A stretch of 64,000 bases of DNA, from positions 56,476 to 120,475 of the forward strand of contig NZ_JRXE01000003.1 of assembly GCF_001267535.1 (NCBI RefSeq), written 5' to 3'. A program made the translations under genes and the position numbers. The notes beneath the pieces were generated by a model. That model saw nothing but the letters and a program-made list of their open reading frames with translations. It searched no databases and had not been told where the DNA came from. Origin of the DNA: Winslowiella iniecta. Lineage in GTDB: Bacteria > Pseudomonadota > Gammaproteobacteria > Enterobacterales > Enterobacteriaceae. Every line of letters starts with the position of its first letter. The stretch's first letter is position 1. Positions 31,990 to 41,081 of this stretch are shown piece by piece.

Positions 31990-33281
31990 TTTATTTTCCG
32001 ATAATCACGAATGACACCCAGAGGGTTAAATACCGCCAGCAGCGCTTTGCACTGCAGAACAAATATCGATCTGACTCGCCTGATAAACAGGAAAAACAGG
32101 AAGTTAGCGATAAAATAGGACGCTAATGATACTACTGATGCTCCAACCGCGCCGTACGCCGGGATAACCAGCAGGTTCAGTGCCACGTTGAATACCGCGG
32201 CAACCACCGTTTTATAGATGTCCAGATTGATCTCATCGTTGGCATAAAGCCACTTAGAGGAGAATGCCCCCATAAAGACAAACAAACTGGACCAGATATG
32301 AATCGACAACACTTTAGCCGATGCCACCATTGGCTCACCGTATAATATTTGCAAAATATCACCACCGAAAAAGGTAATAAATATTGAAGCAAACAGCGTC
32401 AGATAGATAACCAGCGTAATCATCCATTGCAGCAGGAACAGACAATCACTCTTACGGCTTTTAAGCTGAATAATTTTCGGGAAAAATGCACTGGCAATCA
32501 CACCCGCCATAAAAAACCAGATAGTCGATATTTTAAGTGCGGCGTTAAACACCCCGACTTCCTTGACCCCAGAAAACTTCTCCAGCATCAGGCTGTCAAC
32601 CTGAACAAATATTGCCACGCTGAGGGTAGAAATAATCAGTTTTGCGCCGACGATCAGATAGCTTTTGGTGATAGCTTTGTCGTAGCTCCACAGCACACGT
32701 TTATCGAAACAGAAAAAGTAGATAACAACTGCCACCAGGAACTGCACAAAATAATAAAAGGCAAACGAAAAGAAGATCAGCTCAGGCCACTGTAAATTAG
32801 CGAAGAAGGAGAAACCGAAGCCGAACACCATCGATAACATAATGGTGATAGCGCGAAACTTCGATTCAACCAGAGCACTGTAATGCCAGAAGATGGTCTT
32901 ACTGAAAATGCTAAAGAAATTGGCAATAACAAAGACAATAAAGTAGGTATTGACGTGGGCAATATCCTGATAAAAAGCCTTAATTATCAACCAGAAGAAT
33001 AAGCTATAAGCGATCGCACCGAAAAACTGAATGGTTATCGCCGACCCAATCTCTACCCCTGCCCGCTCCTTGCTCTCAACAATCCTTTTGACCACCACCA
33101 CATCAATGCCCAGCATAAACAGAGACATCAAAAGCTGAGAAAGATTGTTAATCGTCGACCAACCACCGAGGGTCTCCAGGTCGTAAAGTCGTTTGATAGA
33201 GACAAAGATATATAGCTGAAAGACCAACATCAGTAACCGATCTGCCAGCATCCAGATAAGGTTAAAAAGATATTTTTTCAT
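31971..33281 (-). CDS. wzx: O-antigen flippase Wzx
   Basis: A 436-residue integral membrane protein with about 12 helices across its whole length (for example LFFWLIIKAFY, IFFSFAFYYFVQFLVAVVIYF). It fits the MOP-family polysaccharide transporters that move undecaprenyl-linked repeat units to the periplasm. The short loops with scattered Lys/Arg and the context beside wzy and glycosyltransferases support the call. Wzx proteins are highly divergent, so identity with a particular serotype cannot be judged. Confidence 0.85.
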   Translation of the reverse strand: MKKYLFNLIWMLADRLLMLVFQLYIFVSIKRLYDLETLGGWSTINNLSQLLMSLFMLGIDVVVVKRIVESKERAGVEIGSAITIQFFGAIAYSLFFWLIIKAFYQDIAHVNTYFIVFVIANFFSIFSKTIFWHYSALVESKFRAITIMLSMVFGFGFSFFANLQWPELIFFSFAFYYFVQFLVAVVIYFFCFDKRVLWSYDKAITKSYLIVGAKLIISTLSVAIFVQVDSLMLEKFSGVKEVGVFNAALKISTIWFFMAGVIASAFFPKIIQLKSRKSDCLFLLQWMITLVIYLTLFASIFITFFGGDILQILYGEPMVASAKVLSIHIWSSLFVFMGAFSSKWLYANDEINLDIYKTVVAAVFNVALNLLVIPAYGAVGASVVSLASYFIANFLFFLFIRRVRSIFVLQCKALLAVFNPLGVIRDYRKIKCLFQS

Positions 33282-33286
33282 CTGGA

Positions 33287-34552
33287 TTATTCGTTACCAT
33301 TATCAAGATAAACCACCCCATGCTGCACTCTGTCTGCCAGCTCATCAATAACCTGGAACAGATTATAAGTTAACGGTTGGTTGTTATAGAAAGTGTAATC
33401 ATTACCTTTCGCGCTGACCACACTCATTGAGTACATAAACGGCAGCAAATTGATCGCCAGCAGCACCGCAACACGCTTATAGGCAATAGCGTTATTCGCA
33501 GGATTCTTGAAGAAATAGAACATAAACACGGCAGAGTATGAAAACAGGATAATACCCAATCGATTAGAAACTGTCGGTAACGGTAAAAACAGGAAGAATA
33601 CCAACGCCTCTTTCAAAAACAGATAATAGGTAACCGTATCAATGCCTTTGGATTTGCTAATCAGATACAGCAGCACCAGCGTATTGATTGCCGTCAGGGC
33701 AACATAGGACAACGGCATCAGGCTAAATCTGCTATTATTAACCACCGCATTTGATTTAAGCAGCAGTGATTCTCCGAGGGGAGTAAATTTGACAAATGTC
33801 AATAGTGCCAGTCCGATTATAAATACGACCAGCAGCATTTTAAAAACGCTCTGAATACCGGCGATTTTCTTCTTATAGATAACGGCAAAGTAGTAAACAG
33901 AAATATTAATAATACCGGAGATATGCGCGGTAAAGCTCAGTAGAAAAAGCACAAATCTGACTTTACTGTTACGTACCGCATATACGGCATAGAGAAAAAT
34001 AAACAAGGATAAATTTTGTCTTAGTACATAAGACATTGACTCAACAAAACCCAGAGTAAAAAAAAGCAAACCGAATAACGCCAGATGATAGCGGCGATTA
34101 ACTTTAATACAAGTCGCATAGATCACTGCGAATATAAGAAAATAAATCGTAATTAGAAACATCTGATCGTTATTTGAAAAAATCCATCCTGTTACTTTCA
34201 TTATTATCAGGATGAGAAATTCAGCGCCATGCCCGAAACGCTGATAATTGAATATATCTATCGTCCCATCATTAACCTGATGGTAAACGTTCATATATTC
34301 GGAAAGATCGGAAAAGGGTTGTAATGATGAATAAAAGGTCACTGCGCACAATGGAATCAGCGGTGAAAATAACATCCTCAAGCGAGAATCAATATAAGGT
34401 GAGGCAAAACAGAAAAACAGGATAAATAGTAAGGGTGAAAAAAATAATAAAAACAGACTCAAGGTGAGTGCGACTATATTAGAGTATAACCTTATCTGTT
34501 GCTTAGAAGGCTCATGATCACCGATTGAATTAACTTTTTCCACACTCAACAT
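33287..34552 (-). CDS. wzy: O-antigen polymerase Wzy (EpsG-like)
   Basis: A 421-residue membrane protein with about 10-12 hydrophobic segments. Two features resemble the EpsG/Wzy family: an early periplasmic stretch (YSSLQPFSDLSEYMNVYHQV) and YVLRQNLSLFIFLYAVY with Arg-Gln before a helix. It would polymerise repeat units on the periplasmic side under Wzz control. It overlaps the upstream glycosyltransferase by 23 bp and ends 5 bp before wzx. Assignment rests on topology and context. Confidence 0.82.
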   Translation of the reverse strand: MLSVEKVNSIGDHEPSKQQIRLYSNIVALTLSLFLLFFSPLLFILFFCFASPYIDSRLRMLFSPLIPLCAVTFYSSLQPFSDLSEYMNVYHQVNDGTIDIFNYQRFGHGAEFLILIIMKVTGWIFSNNDQMFLITIYFLIFAVIYATCIKVNRRYHLALFGLLFFTLGFVESMSYVLRQNLSLFIFLYAVYAVRNSKVRFVLFLLSFTAHISGIINISVYYFAVIYKKKIAGIQSVFKMLLVVFIIGLALLTFVKFTPLGESLLLKSNAVVNNSRFSLMPLSYVALTAINTLVLLYLISKSKGIDTVTYYLFLKEALVFFLFLPLPTVSNRLGIILFSYSAVFMFYFFKNPANNAIAYKRVAVLLAINLLPFMYSMSVVSAKGNDYTFYNNQPLTYNLFQVIDELADRVQHGVVYLDNGNE

Positions 34553-35348
34553 AACCTTTAATTAATAATTTCAATGAAGTCAATTTGCCGAACTTATTCT
34601 TATCGGAGGGTCTGATAACGAACTTTCGCATCCAGAACAGCAAGGTAACCATTAACCCCTTCGCGGCACCATAACAACGGCGAAACAGCACACCACGGGA
34701 TTTAAGCATTAATGCATCATAATATAGTTTTTCCCCGGTGCTCTCATCAGGATGATTGGTCACTGCTATCGGCAGAAAAACGATCTCCTGACCTGAATTT
34801 TGCATATCCGCCAGCACAACAGCTTCTTCCCCTACTGGCCAGACCGCACCCAAACCAAATGACTCATCAAAACAAATGTTTTGCTGTTTCAACAACCCAA
34901 GATTCAAACACATCTCAATGGAAGAAACCTTCAGGACATCCAACGAACTCAAAGTAAATGACTGATTTTTATATTTTTTTCTTAGCTTCCCATGCTCGTT
35001 AGTGCTTTGAAACTGCAGGTGCTGATGACGATATGCGGAGAGATTATCGATTAATTCACGCAACCCCTCAGGGCTATACTTAACATCATCATCACTGATG
35101 ATCAGAAAATCATAGCCTTGATCGATTGCAGCTTGCAGCAGGGTGTTTCTGCTGCGGCTTAATCCTGTCTCAAATTTGGTGATAACATTTACTGAGCTGA
35201 GGTCATGGTTATCCATTGAGAAAGCAGCAGCCTTATCTGTCACCTGCTGGCAGATGATAATATCACACACCCGACTTGCTTCCTTCGAATTGGTCAGCGC
35301 ACGAAACACGCCCTCATTCATCGTCGAGATGCCAATAGCTATTTTCAT
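34530..35348 (-). CDS. GT2-like glycosyltransferase (O-antigen cluster)
   Basis: The 272-residue protein begins MKIAIGISTMNEGVFRALTN and carries a DDD metal-binding motif in DFLIISDDDVKYSPEGL near residue 95, with SRSRNTLLQAAIDQGYD before it. These fit a GT-A fold glycosyltransferase of family 2 type. The ATG at 35348 is preceded by GGGGAT and immediately follows the stop of the previous gene; an earlier in-frame start at 35387 would overlap it and is rejected. The sugar is unknown. Confidence 0.82.
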   Translation of the reverse strand: MKIAIGISTMNEGVFRALTNSKEASRVCDIIICQQVTDKAAAFSMDNHDLSSVNVITKFETGLSRSRNTLLQAAIDQGYDFLIISDDDVKYSPEGLRELIDNLSAYRHQHLQFQSTNEHGKLRKKYKNQSFTLSSLDVLKVSSIEMCLNLGLLKQQNICFDESFGLGAVWPVGEEAVVLADMQNSGQEIVFLPIAVTNHPDESTGEKLYYDALMLKSRGVLFRRCYGAAKGLMVTLLFWMRKFVIRPSDKNKFGKLTSLKLLIKGYVECGKS

Positions 35349-35349
35349 C

Positions 35350-36108
35350 TTATCCCCGGAACACTGCACGGTATGCATAGTTTGCAAAAGAATATACCGT
35401 TTTTAAGAAATTTAACTTTTCTACATCGCGATAAATTTGCCATTGTCTTGCGGCTTTTTTTAATTTATTTCGGGAAATAGAGTTCTGCACAATACGATAA
35501 TCAGTGAGACATTCCTGCAGCAGATAAGCCGTTTTCTGCTGTTTTAAAATCTTCAGCCAGAAAGCATAATCCTGGCCGGTACGTAACAACGGCATGGTCA
35601 TATCGCTAATAATATCTTTTTTAATTACTACCGTAGAACAACCCAGCGTTGCCCTCTTACATAACATATCACTGTAGGTGAACGAGGTTTTCTTATTTCT
35701 CAGGTCAATTTCTTTATTTAAAACAACACCTTGCTCATTAATCAGTCGGTAAGCGGTGAAAGTAAAGTTGTATTGATTCTCTTGCATAAAGGCGATCTGC
35801 TTGCTGAGTTTTTCAGGATGCCATAAATCATCACTATCAACAAAAGCCAGATATTCACCTTTAGCCCGGCTCAGACTTTCATTTCGGGAAACCGCCGCGC
35901 CCTGATTAAGATTATTTTTTTTAATACAGACACGAGAGTCTTGCGCGGCAATTTTTTCCAGCAAAGACCATGTATTATCTTTTGAACAATCATCGGTTAT
36001 CAACCACTCCCAGTTTTCGTAAGTCTGGTTCAACAGACAAGCGAAAAGCGCTTCAATAAACTCAGCCGAATTATAGGTTGCAGTTATAATACTGACTTTA
36101 GGATTCAC
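35350..36108 (-). CDS. GT2 glycosyltransferase, first gene of the O-antigen cluster
   Basis: The protein of about 252 residues opens with PKVSIITATYNSAEFIEALF, followed by WLITDDCSKDNTW and the metal-binding AFVDSDDLWHPEKLS, the standard layout of GT2 bacterial glycosyltransferases. The preferred start is a GTG at 36108 with GAGG 8 bp upstream; an in-frame GTG at 36132 would add eight residues. It lies about 150 bp downstream of the JUMPstart/ops element and so is the first gene under it. Confidence 0.87.
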   Translation of the reverse strand: MNPKVSIITATYNSAEFIEALFACLLNQTYENWEWLITDDCSKDNTWSLLEKIAAQDSRVCIKKNNLNQGAAVSRNESLSRAKGEYLAFVDSDDLWHPEKLSKQIAFMQENQYNFTFTAYRLINEQGVVLNKEIDLRNKKTSFTYSDMLCKRATLGCSTVVIKKDIISDMTMPLLRTGQDYAFWLKILKQQKTAYLLQECLTDYRIVQNSISRNKLKKAARQWQIYRDVEKLNFLKTVYSFANYAYRAVFRG

Positions 36109-36252
36109 AAAACACCTCAAATGATTGATCACGAATGCGTATAGTATTCAAATTTATTACAATTAAAGGCTAAATTTATCGTTAGTTTATTTTGGGGAAC
36201 CATATAAGTCGGATTATCAAAGTCATCACTCTCACTTCGACACAACTTTTTA

Positions 36253-36290
36253 ACCACGCTACCGCCCCTGGCTCCCAGCAACCAGTTGCT
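36253..36290 (-). promoter_or_regulatory. JUMPstart sequence with ops element, O-antigen operon
   Basis: On the minus strand a JUMPstart-like stretch (GGTTGCTGGGAGCCAG...) ends in the 12-base ops element GGCGGTAGCGTG (36255-36266, perfect match). ops recruits RfaH to RNA polymerase for antitermination and translation coupling of long surface-polysaccharide operons. It is 145 bp before the first glycosyltransferase gene. Confidence 0.93.
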
Positions 36291-37387
36291 GAAGTGACGT
36301 CAGCGATGTGAACTCAGGCGACAGGATACGCGTTTTGGCGGTGGATTTCACTCAGGATTTATCCTGGAGGTACGGGCAAGATGCCCCGGCCAGAAGCCAT
36401 CTGCATGCTCAGGCCAGCGGCGAGTTAGGTACTCACTGAACACTTCGACAAGATTAGGTTGGGGAAGGAGTAGATCAACCTGACGAAACAGGGCTTAACC
36501 AATGATTAGGTGCATGTTTAACAGGCAATATTTTACCTTATAGTTGCCAATAAAAGTTGATCACGAAGTATTAGACTGATTACAAAATGAGTATTTTTGC
36601 ATATCCTTTGCGTTAAAAGCGCTGTTATCTGTCTATCAGATAGTATCTGTCTGAAGGTAGGCTAACTGCACTTTAGCATAGCAGGATAACATCCCCTCTC
36701 ACAAACGAAAATCATCAGGAACAGCACCGACAAAAAGCATAAATAAATATAAAAAACAGTAAGATATAAAAATTTGCTTTTGCGTATGTTGTTTCGAATG
36801 GGAAGTGATACACGGGCTTCAGAAAATACCTTATATAAGTCACTTTGTCTTCACCTGGTGCTAAAAGAATAAGAATTCAATGAATCAAGCCGGGTGTTCA
36901 ATAACTAACCAAATACAATAATTTCACTATTGCGCAAGCAAATCAATGTTGATTGAAACTTAATCGGATGGTTCGAGTCAATTAGACAAAAACTGGACAT
37001 GTATCTCACAACCTTAAGGGGAATCCTAATTTAGCTAAAATGCTAGCGAAGAGTTGATCTTTAAAACTGGGTAACATAACATTCAATTACTTGAGAAACT
37101 TCTTATAATGTTTATATTATTGATCTGCAGTAAATATTTCTTATCATAGCTAAGTTACTGCTCTAATAAAATTTAATTAATAAGAACATTCCTATCGTAA
37201 TTTTTTGAAAGATTTGGAGTACTTAGCTCATTAAGCAGAAATCCACGACATATCACTCTATTGAAATAACCGTCATTAAATGGATATAGGGTATTTTACA
37301 TAAGGATCAAGTTTGAATTCATCATGGTGACGATTCAAGACATCATGATTATTTTGTAAAAATGCTAATAAATTAGGTGAACCGAGA
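36291..37387. other. AT-rich gene-free stretch between the O-antigen promoter side and the acyltransferase gene
   Basis: About 1.1 kb without a credible coding sequence in any frame. It should contain the promoter and long untranslated leader of the O-antigen operon (minus strand) and the promoter of the acyltransferase gene (plus strand). I could not recognise a degraded gene, insertion sequence or tRNA fragment. A weak RcsAB-like palindrome is seen at 37015-37028 (10 of 14). Confidence 0.6.
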
Positions 37388-38359
37388 ATGGAAAAAAGCA
37401 AGTATAATTACACGATCGATAGCGTGAAGTTGTTACTGGCGGCCACTGTAGTCATCATGCATGGATTTTTAAGTCGCGCAGAATATAAAGATAGCTTTGA
37501 ATGGCATTTTATAGCAAACTATGCCTTTAGGGTTGCGGTTCCATTTTTCTTTATTGTAAGCGGATACCTTTTTTATTTCACAAAATTAAAAAGCAAACGT
37601 GTAATTTGGTTTAAACACATATTAAAAATCTATCTAATTTGGCTTGCAATTTATTCTTATGGATTATTATCACCTATATCATCAGAAGAAATAAGCCTTT
37701 TTGCAAAAGCAAAAACTCTTTTTAAATATGTCTTCTTCGGCCCAAGGCATCTGTGGTTTATTCCAGCATTAATTTTATCCGCCATTATAGTCCCTTACCT
37801 ATCCGAGCGCCTAAAAACAAAACATCACGCGCTGCTTATTTTATTTATATGGTGTTCAGGATGTTCGCTTAATTACTATATGTCGTATCATGGCATCTAC
37901 CGTTATGAATACTATAGTAATTTCTTTTTTTTCGGCATCCCTATTTTTTCAGTCGGGTATCTCATAGCTAAATGCAGATCGCAATTAGAATGGTTTGTTG
38001 ATAAAAGTGTGCTTTGTTTCTCTATCCTGGCTAGCCTGACGATACTGGAGTCTATACTGTCATTTTATGTACTGGGTAAAATCGGTTCAGCTTCTTATAT
38101 TTCAATGGATCTTTTTTATACATCAATATTCTTGTCTGCCTCAATATTTTTCATTTGTTTAAAACACGAAAACTTCAATATCCTAAAGGGAAAACAAAGA
38201 TACCTTTCGATGTTTTCATATTATGGACACATAATCCTACTGGATGCTTTGATATTAATACTTTCTAACACTGGCAGAGTAACTATAACAATGATCGTTA
38301 TTCCAGTTATTTTGATATTATTCTATTTATTTGAACCTCTCGTGAGAAAAATCATTTAA
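37388..38359 (+). CDS. Acyltransferase 3 family membrane protein (possible surface-glycan O-acetyltransferase)
   Basis: The 323-residue protein has about ten membrane helices and the family layout: an N-terminal YTIDSVKLLLAATVVIMHGF with the conserved His, then FRVAVPFFFIVSGYLFY and FFGPRHLWFIPALILSAIIV. Acyltransferase 3 proteins transfer acetyl or other acyl groups to sugars of O-antigen, capsule or Nod-type molecules. It is an isolated gene, strongly AT-rich, oriented against both the O-antigen operon and galE. It could decorate the O-antigen or the EPS; which one cannot be told. Confidence 0.85.
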   Translation: MEKSKYNYTIDSVKLLLAATVVIMHGFLSRAEYKDSFEWHFIANYAFRVAVPFFFIVSGYLFYFTKLKSKRVIWFKHILKIYLIWLAIYSYGLLSPISSEEISLFAKAKTLFKYVFFGPRHLWFIPALILSAIIVPYLSERLKTKHHALLILFIWCSGCSLNYYMSYHGIYRYEYYSNFFFFGIPIFSVGYLIAKCRSQLEWFVDKSVLCFSILASLTILESILSFYVLGKIGSASYISMDLFYTSIFLSASIFFICLKHENFNILKGKQRYLSMFSYYGHIILLDALILILSNTGRVTITMIVIPVILILFYLFEPLVRKII

Positions 38360-38745
38360 AAACCTCTCTATTGCGGCCAAACAAAATCCGGTTTAGCCGC
38401 AGTGATTAAATACAATATTATTTGATTTAATCCATGAAGCATCTTACCCAGAAAAAACGCGTGCTAATATTTTCATTATGCAAATCAAGCCTGCAGTTAT
38501 GCATAGATGAACAGAGATATGATAAAGACTGTGGATCACAGGTACAAATGGGATATAAGATGAATTATACTTCAGGTTAATGAGTAAAAGGAAAATATTT
38601 CTATGATGAGCAACACGGCAAAAGGAATAAAGAAGTCGTAGCTTCCCAATAAATTAACACCATTGACTAGATTTTCTATATATACATACTAAATGCTGGT
38701 GACACTCGCTTTAGCCCCTCAATTAAGGGGCTAAGATTAAGGCAG
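38360..38745. other. Intergenic region between the acyltransferase gene and galE
   Basis: This 386-bp convergent gap has no plausible gene. It contains an inverted repeat with GCGGC/GCCGC arms right after the acyltransferase stop (about 38373-38401) and the near-palindrome TTAGCCCCTCAATTAAGGGGCTAA (38711-38734) just before the galE stop. Neither has a good T tract. Confidence 0.5.
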
Positions 38746-39759
38746 CTACTTATAACCCTGCGGATTCTTCGACTGCCAGTTCCAGGTATCGCGCATCATT
38801 GCATCTATCCCGCGCGTTACACGCCAGTTCAGCTCTTGATCGGCTAAAGCGGCATCAGCCCAGAAAGCAGCCAGGTCGCCATCGCGACGTGGAGAAATTT
38901 GATATGGCACTTTACGACCTGAAGCATGTTCAAATGCTTTAACCATCTCGAGCACGGAATAACCTTTCCCGGCTCCAAGGTTAAACGCTTTGTAACCATC
39001 GATCGCTGTCAGATGATCCAGCGCTTTCAGATGCCCTTCTGCCAGATCGACCACATGGATATAATCACGTACGCCCGTACCATCCGGGGTGTCATAATCA
39101 TCACCAAAAATACCCAGTTTTTCCAGACGACCAATCGCAACTTGCGCGATATATGGCAGCAGATTGTTTGGAATACCGTTAGGGTCTTCACCGATCTCAC
39201 CGGACTCATGTGCCCCGACCGGATTGAAGTAACGCAACGCAATGGCTCTGAAGTTGCAATCCGCTTTGGCGTAATCCTGTAAAATCTGTTCAACCATCAG
39301 CTTAGAGGTACCGTAAGGACTGGTGGTACCGCCAATAGGGGTGGTCTCAACATAAGGAACAGGCGCGTTAGCACCATATACCGTCGCACTGGAGCTGAAA
39401 ATAAACTGATAAATGCCAGCGCTGCGCATCTCTTCCAGCAGTACTACTGTGCCCGAAACGTTGTTCTCATAGTATTCAAGGGGCTTACGGGTTGACTCAC
39501 CTACCGCTTTTAAACCGGCAAAATGGATCACCGCAGTGATGTTATGACTGGCAAAAATATCGCGCAGACAGGCGCGGTCAAGGATATCACCTTCGCAAAA
39601 CACCGCACTCTTACCGGCAAGCTTTTCGACGCGACTCAGCGATTCGCGTGAAGCATTGCTCAGGTTATCCAGCACTATAACATCGTCACCGCGCTCCAGC
39701 AGCGCCAGCACCGTGTGGGAACCAATATAGCCTGCCCCACCGGTTACCAAAATAGCCAT
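38746..39759 (-). CDS. galE: UDP-glucose 4-epimerase
   Basis: A 337-residue extended SDR enzyme interconverting UDP-glucose and UDP-galactose, almost the length of E. coli GalE (338). It shows the NAD motif VTGGAGYIGSHT, the catalytic Ser and Tyr-x3-Lys in SSSATVYG and SPYGTSK, and conserved ALRYFNPVGAHESG and GTGVRDYIHVVDLA. It supplies UDP-galactose for the neighbouring polysaccharide clusters, not as part of a gal operon. It lies 45 bp downstream of galF on the same strand and is probably cotranscribed with it. Confidence 0.95.
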   Translation of the reverse strand: MAILVTGGAGYIGSHTVLALLERGDDVIVLDNLSNASRESLSRVEKLAGKSAVFCEGDILDRACLRDIFASHNITAVIHFAGLKAVGESTRKPLEYYENNVSGTVVLLEEMRSAGIYQFIFSSSATVYGANAPVPYVETTPIGGTTSPYGTSKLMVEQILQDYAKADCNFRAIALRYFNPVGAHESGEIGEDPNGIPNNLLPYIAQVAIGRLEKLGIFGDDYDTPDGTGVRDYIHVVDLAEGHLKALDHLTAIDGYKAFNLGAGKGYSVLEMVKAFEHASGRKVPYQISPRRDGDLAAFWADAALADQELNWRVTRGIDAMMRDTWNWQSKNPQGYK

Positions 39760-39804
39760 CTGAACTCCTTCCAGCCGCGACTGATGCGCGGGGTAAATGT
39801 CGAA

Positions 39805-40701
39805 TTATTTTGCCAACAACTTCTGAATCTGTTCGCGGAACTCACGTCCCTGAGCATTGTTACGCAGCCCATAAGAGACGAACGCCTGCATGTAACCGAG
39901 TTTGCGTCCACAGTCGAAACTGTTGCCGGTCATCAGAGTAGCATCAACCGGTTTTTTCTTGCTCAGATTAGCAATCGCATCGGTTAACTGAATACGGCCC
40001 CAGGCACCCGGCTCAAGGTTTTCAAGCTCTTGCCAGATATCGCCAGAGAGGACATAGCGACCTACCGCAGCGAGATCGGAATTAAGCGATTGAGGATTTT
40101 CTGGCTTTTCAACATACTCGGTAATTACCGCAGTATGCCCCTCATTTTCCAGACTTTCTTCCGTCACGATCACGGAGTACTCAGATAGATCGGCATCCGG
40201 CATATGTTTAGCCAGCACCTGGCTGCGACCGGTCTCTTCAAAACGAGCAACCATAGCAGCAAGGTTATAGCGCAGTGGGTCGGCGCTGGAGTCGTCTAAC
40301 AACACATCTGGCAGCACCACCACAAAGGGATTATCGCCGATCATCGGGCGAGCGCACAGTACCGAATGCCCTAATCCCAGTGGCTGCGCCTGACGAACAT
40401 TCATAATGGTCACGCCTGGTGGGCAGATGGACTGAACTTCACTCAGCAGCTGGCGCTTCACGCGCGCTTCCAGCAGCGCCTCGAGCTCATAAGATGTATC
40501 AAAATGGTTTTCAACCGCGTTCTTGGACGCATGGGTGACCAGCACAATCTCTTTGATACCCGCGGCAACGCATTCATCAATGATGTACTGAATCATTGGC
40601 TTATCGACAACAGGTAGCATCTCTTTAGGGATGGCTTTTGTAGCCGGGAGCATATGCATACCGAGTCCCGCGACCGGGATTACTGCTTTCAGCTTGGTCA
40701 T
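39805..40701 (-). CDS. galF: GalF, UDP-glucose pyrophosphorylase-like protein
   Basis: A 298-residue protein of the GalU/GalF group. GalF is chosen over GalU because the N-terminal nucleotide loop reads [20 protein letters not shown], the GalF variant, and because of location. GalF is thought to modulate GalU and raise UDP-glucose levels; its own activity is low in E. coli. An RcsAB-like box lies about 60 bp upstream at 40761-40774. It separates the EPS and O-antigen clusters, as in other enterics. Confidence 0.93.
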   Translation of the reverse strand: MTKLKAVIPVAGLGMHMLPATKAIPKEMLPVVDKPMIQYIIDECVAAGIKEIVLVTHASKNAVENHFDTSYELEALLEARVKRQLLSEVQSICPPGVTIMNVRQAQPLGLGHSVLCARPMIGDNPFVVVLPDVLLDDSSADPLRYNLAAMVARFEETGRSQVLAKHMPDADLSEYSVIVTEESLENEGHTAVITEYVEKPENPQSLNSDLAAVGRYVLSGDIWQELENLEPGAWGRIQLTDAIANLSKKKPVDATLMTGNSFDCGRKLGYMQAFVSYGLRNNAQGREFREQIQKLLAK

Positions 40702-40760
40702 AATTTATCCGTATAATGTTGAAAAGACATTCTGTCATTATGCATTAAAGGCATGAAAGG

Positions 40761-40774
40761 TAAGTATAATCTTA
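40761..40774 (-). promoter_or_regulatory. RcsAB-box-like site upstream of galF
   Basis: TAAGTATAATCTTA (plus-strand reading) agrees with the RcsAB consensus TAAGAATATTCCTA at 11 of 14 positions and is near-palindromic. It lies 60 bp upstream of the galF start. RcsA-type boxes upstream of galF are known from Klebsiella capsule loci. Confidence 0.5.
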
Positions 40775-40943
40775 ATCTGAAAGTTAAGAAAATTTTTAAA
40801 CTAACAGGCACTTGTAGTCAAAGATTGATAAGAAGTTAATGTTATCAACTGTTACAAACTCGCACTTTATACGCTGTAAATGAAAAATGTTTTTGGAATC
40901 ACCTAATGAACCAAATTTTCGGAATAACTATATGGTATAAATT

Positions 40944-40957
40944 TAAGAGCAATCTTA
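40944..40957 (+). promoter_or_regulatory. RcsAB-box-like palindrome upstream of the tailspike-like gene
   Basis: TAAGAGCAATCTTA matches the RcsAB consensus at 10 of 14 positions, with the outer TAAGA and TCTTA arms perfectly inverted. It lies 125 bp upstream of the ATG at 41082. Confidence 0.35.
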
Positions 40958-41081
40958 AGCATTAATACTTTGTTAGTTGTGGCACGAAATTTAAAATTGA
41001 CTTATTGCTATATGTAGTGACAACTTCTCACATCAACCTTTGAAAATTTTAATTTAAACAAAACTAAGTGAGGTTCATAAC

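Larger units (their letters stand above)
40702..41081. other. Divergent promoter region of galF and the tailspike-like gene
   Basis: This 380-bp AT-rich region carries no gene. Two RcsAB-box-like palindromes are listed separately, one near each divergent gene. An AGTGAGG ribosome-binding site precedes the plus-strand gene at 41082. Confidence 0.6.

Noticed and set aside
37015..37028. TAAGGGGAATCCTA as a further RcsAB box
   Set aside because: Only 10 of 14 matches and the centre is unlike the consensus; far from either neighbouring start codon in an AT-rich region.
38711..38734. Palindrome TTAGCCCCTCAATTAAGGGGCTAA as the galE terminator
   Set aside because: The arms are good but no T tract follows on the minus strand; noted only as a hairpin in the intergenic entry.
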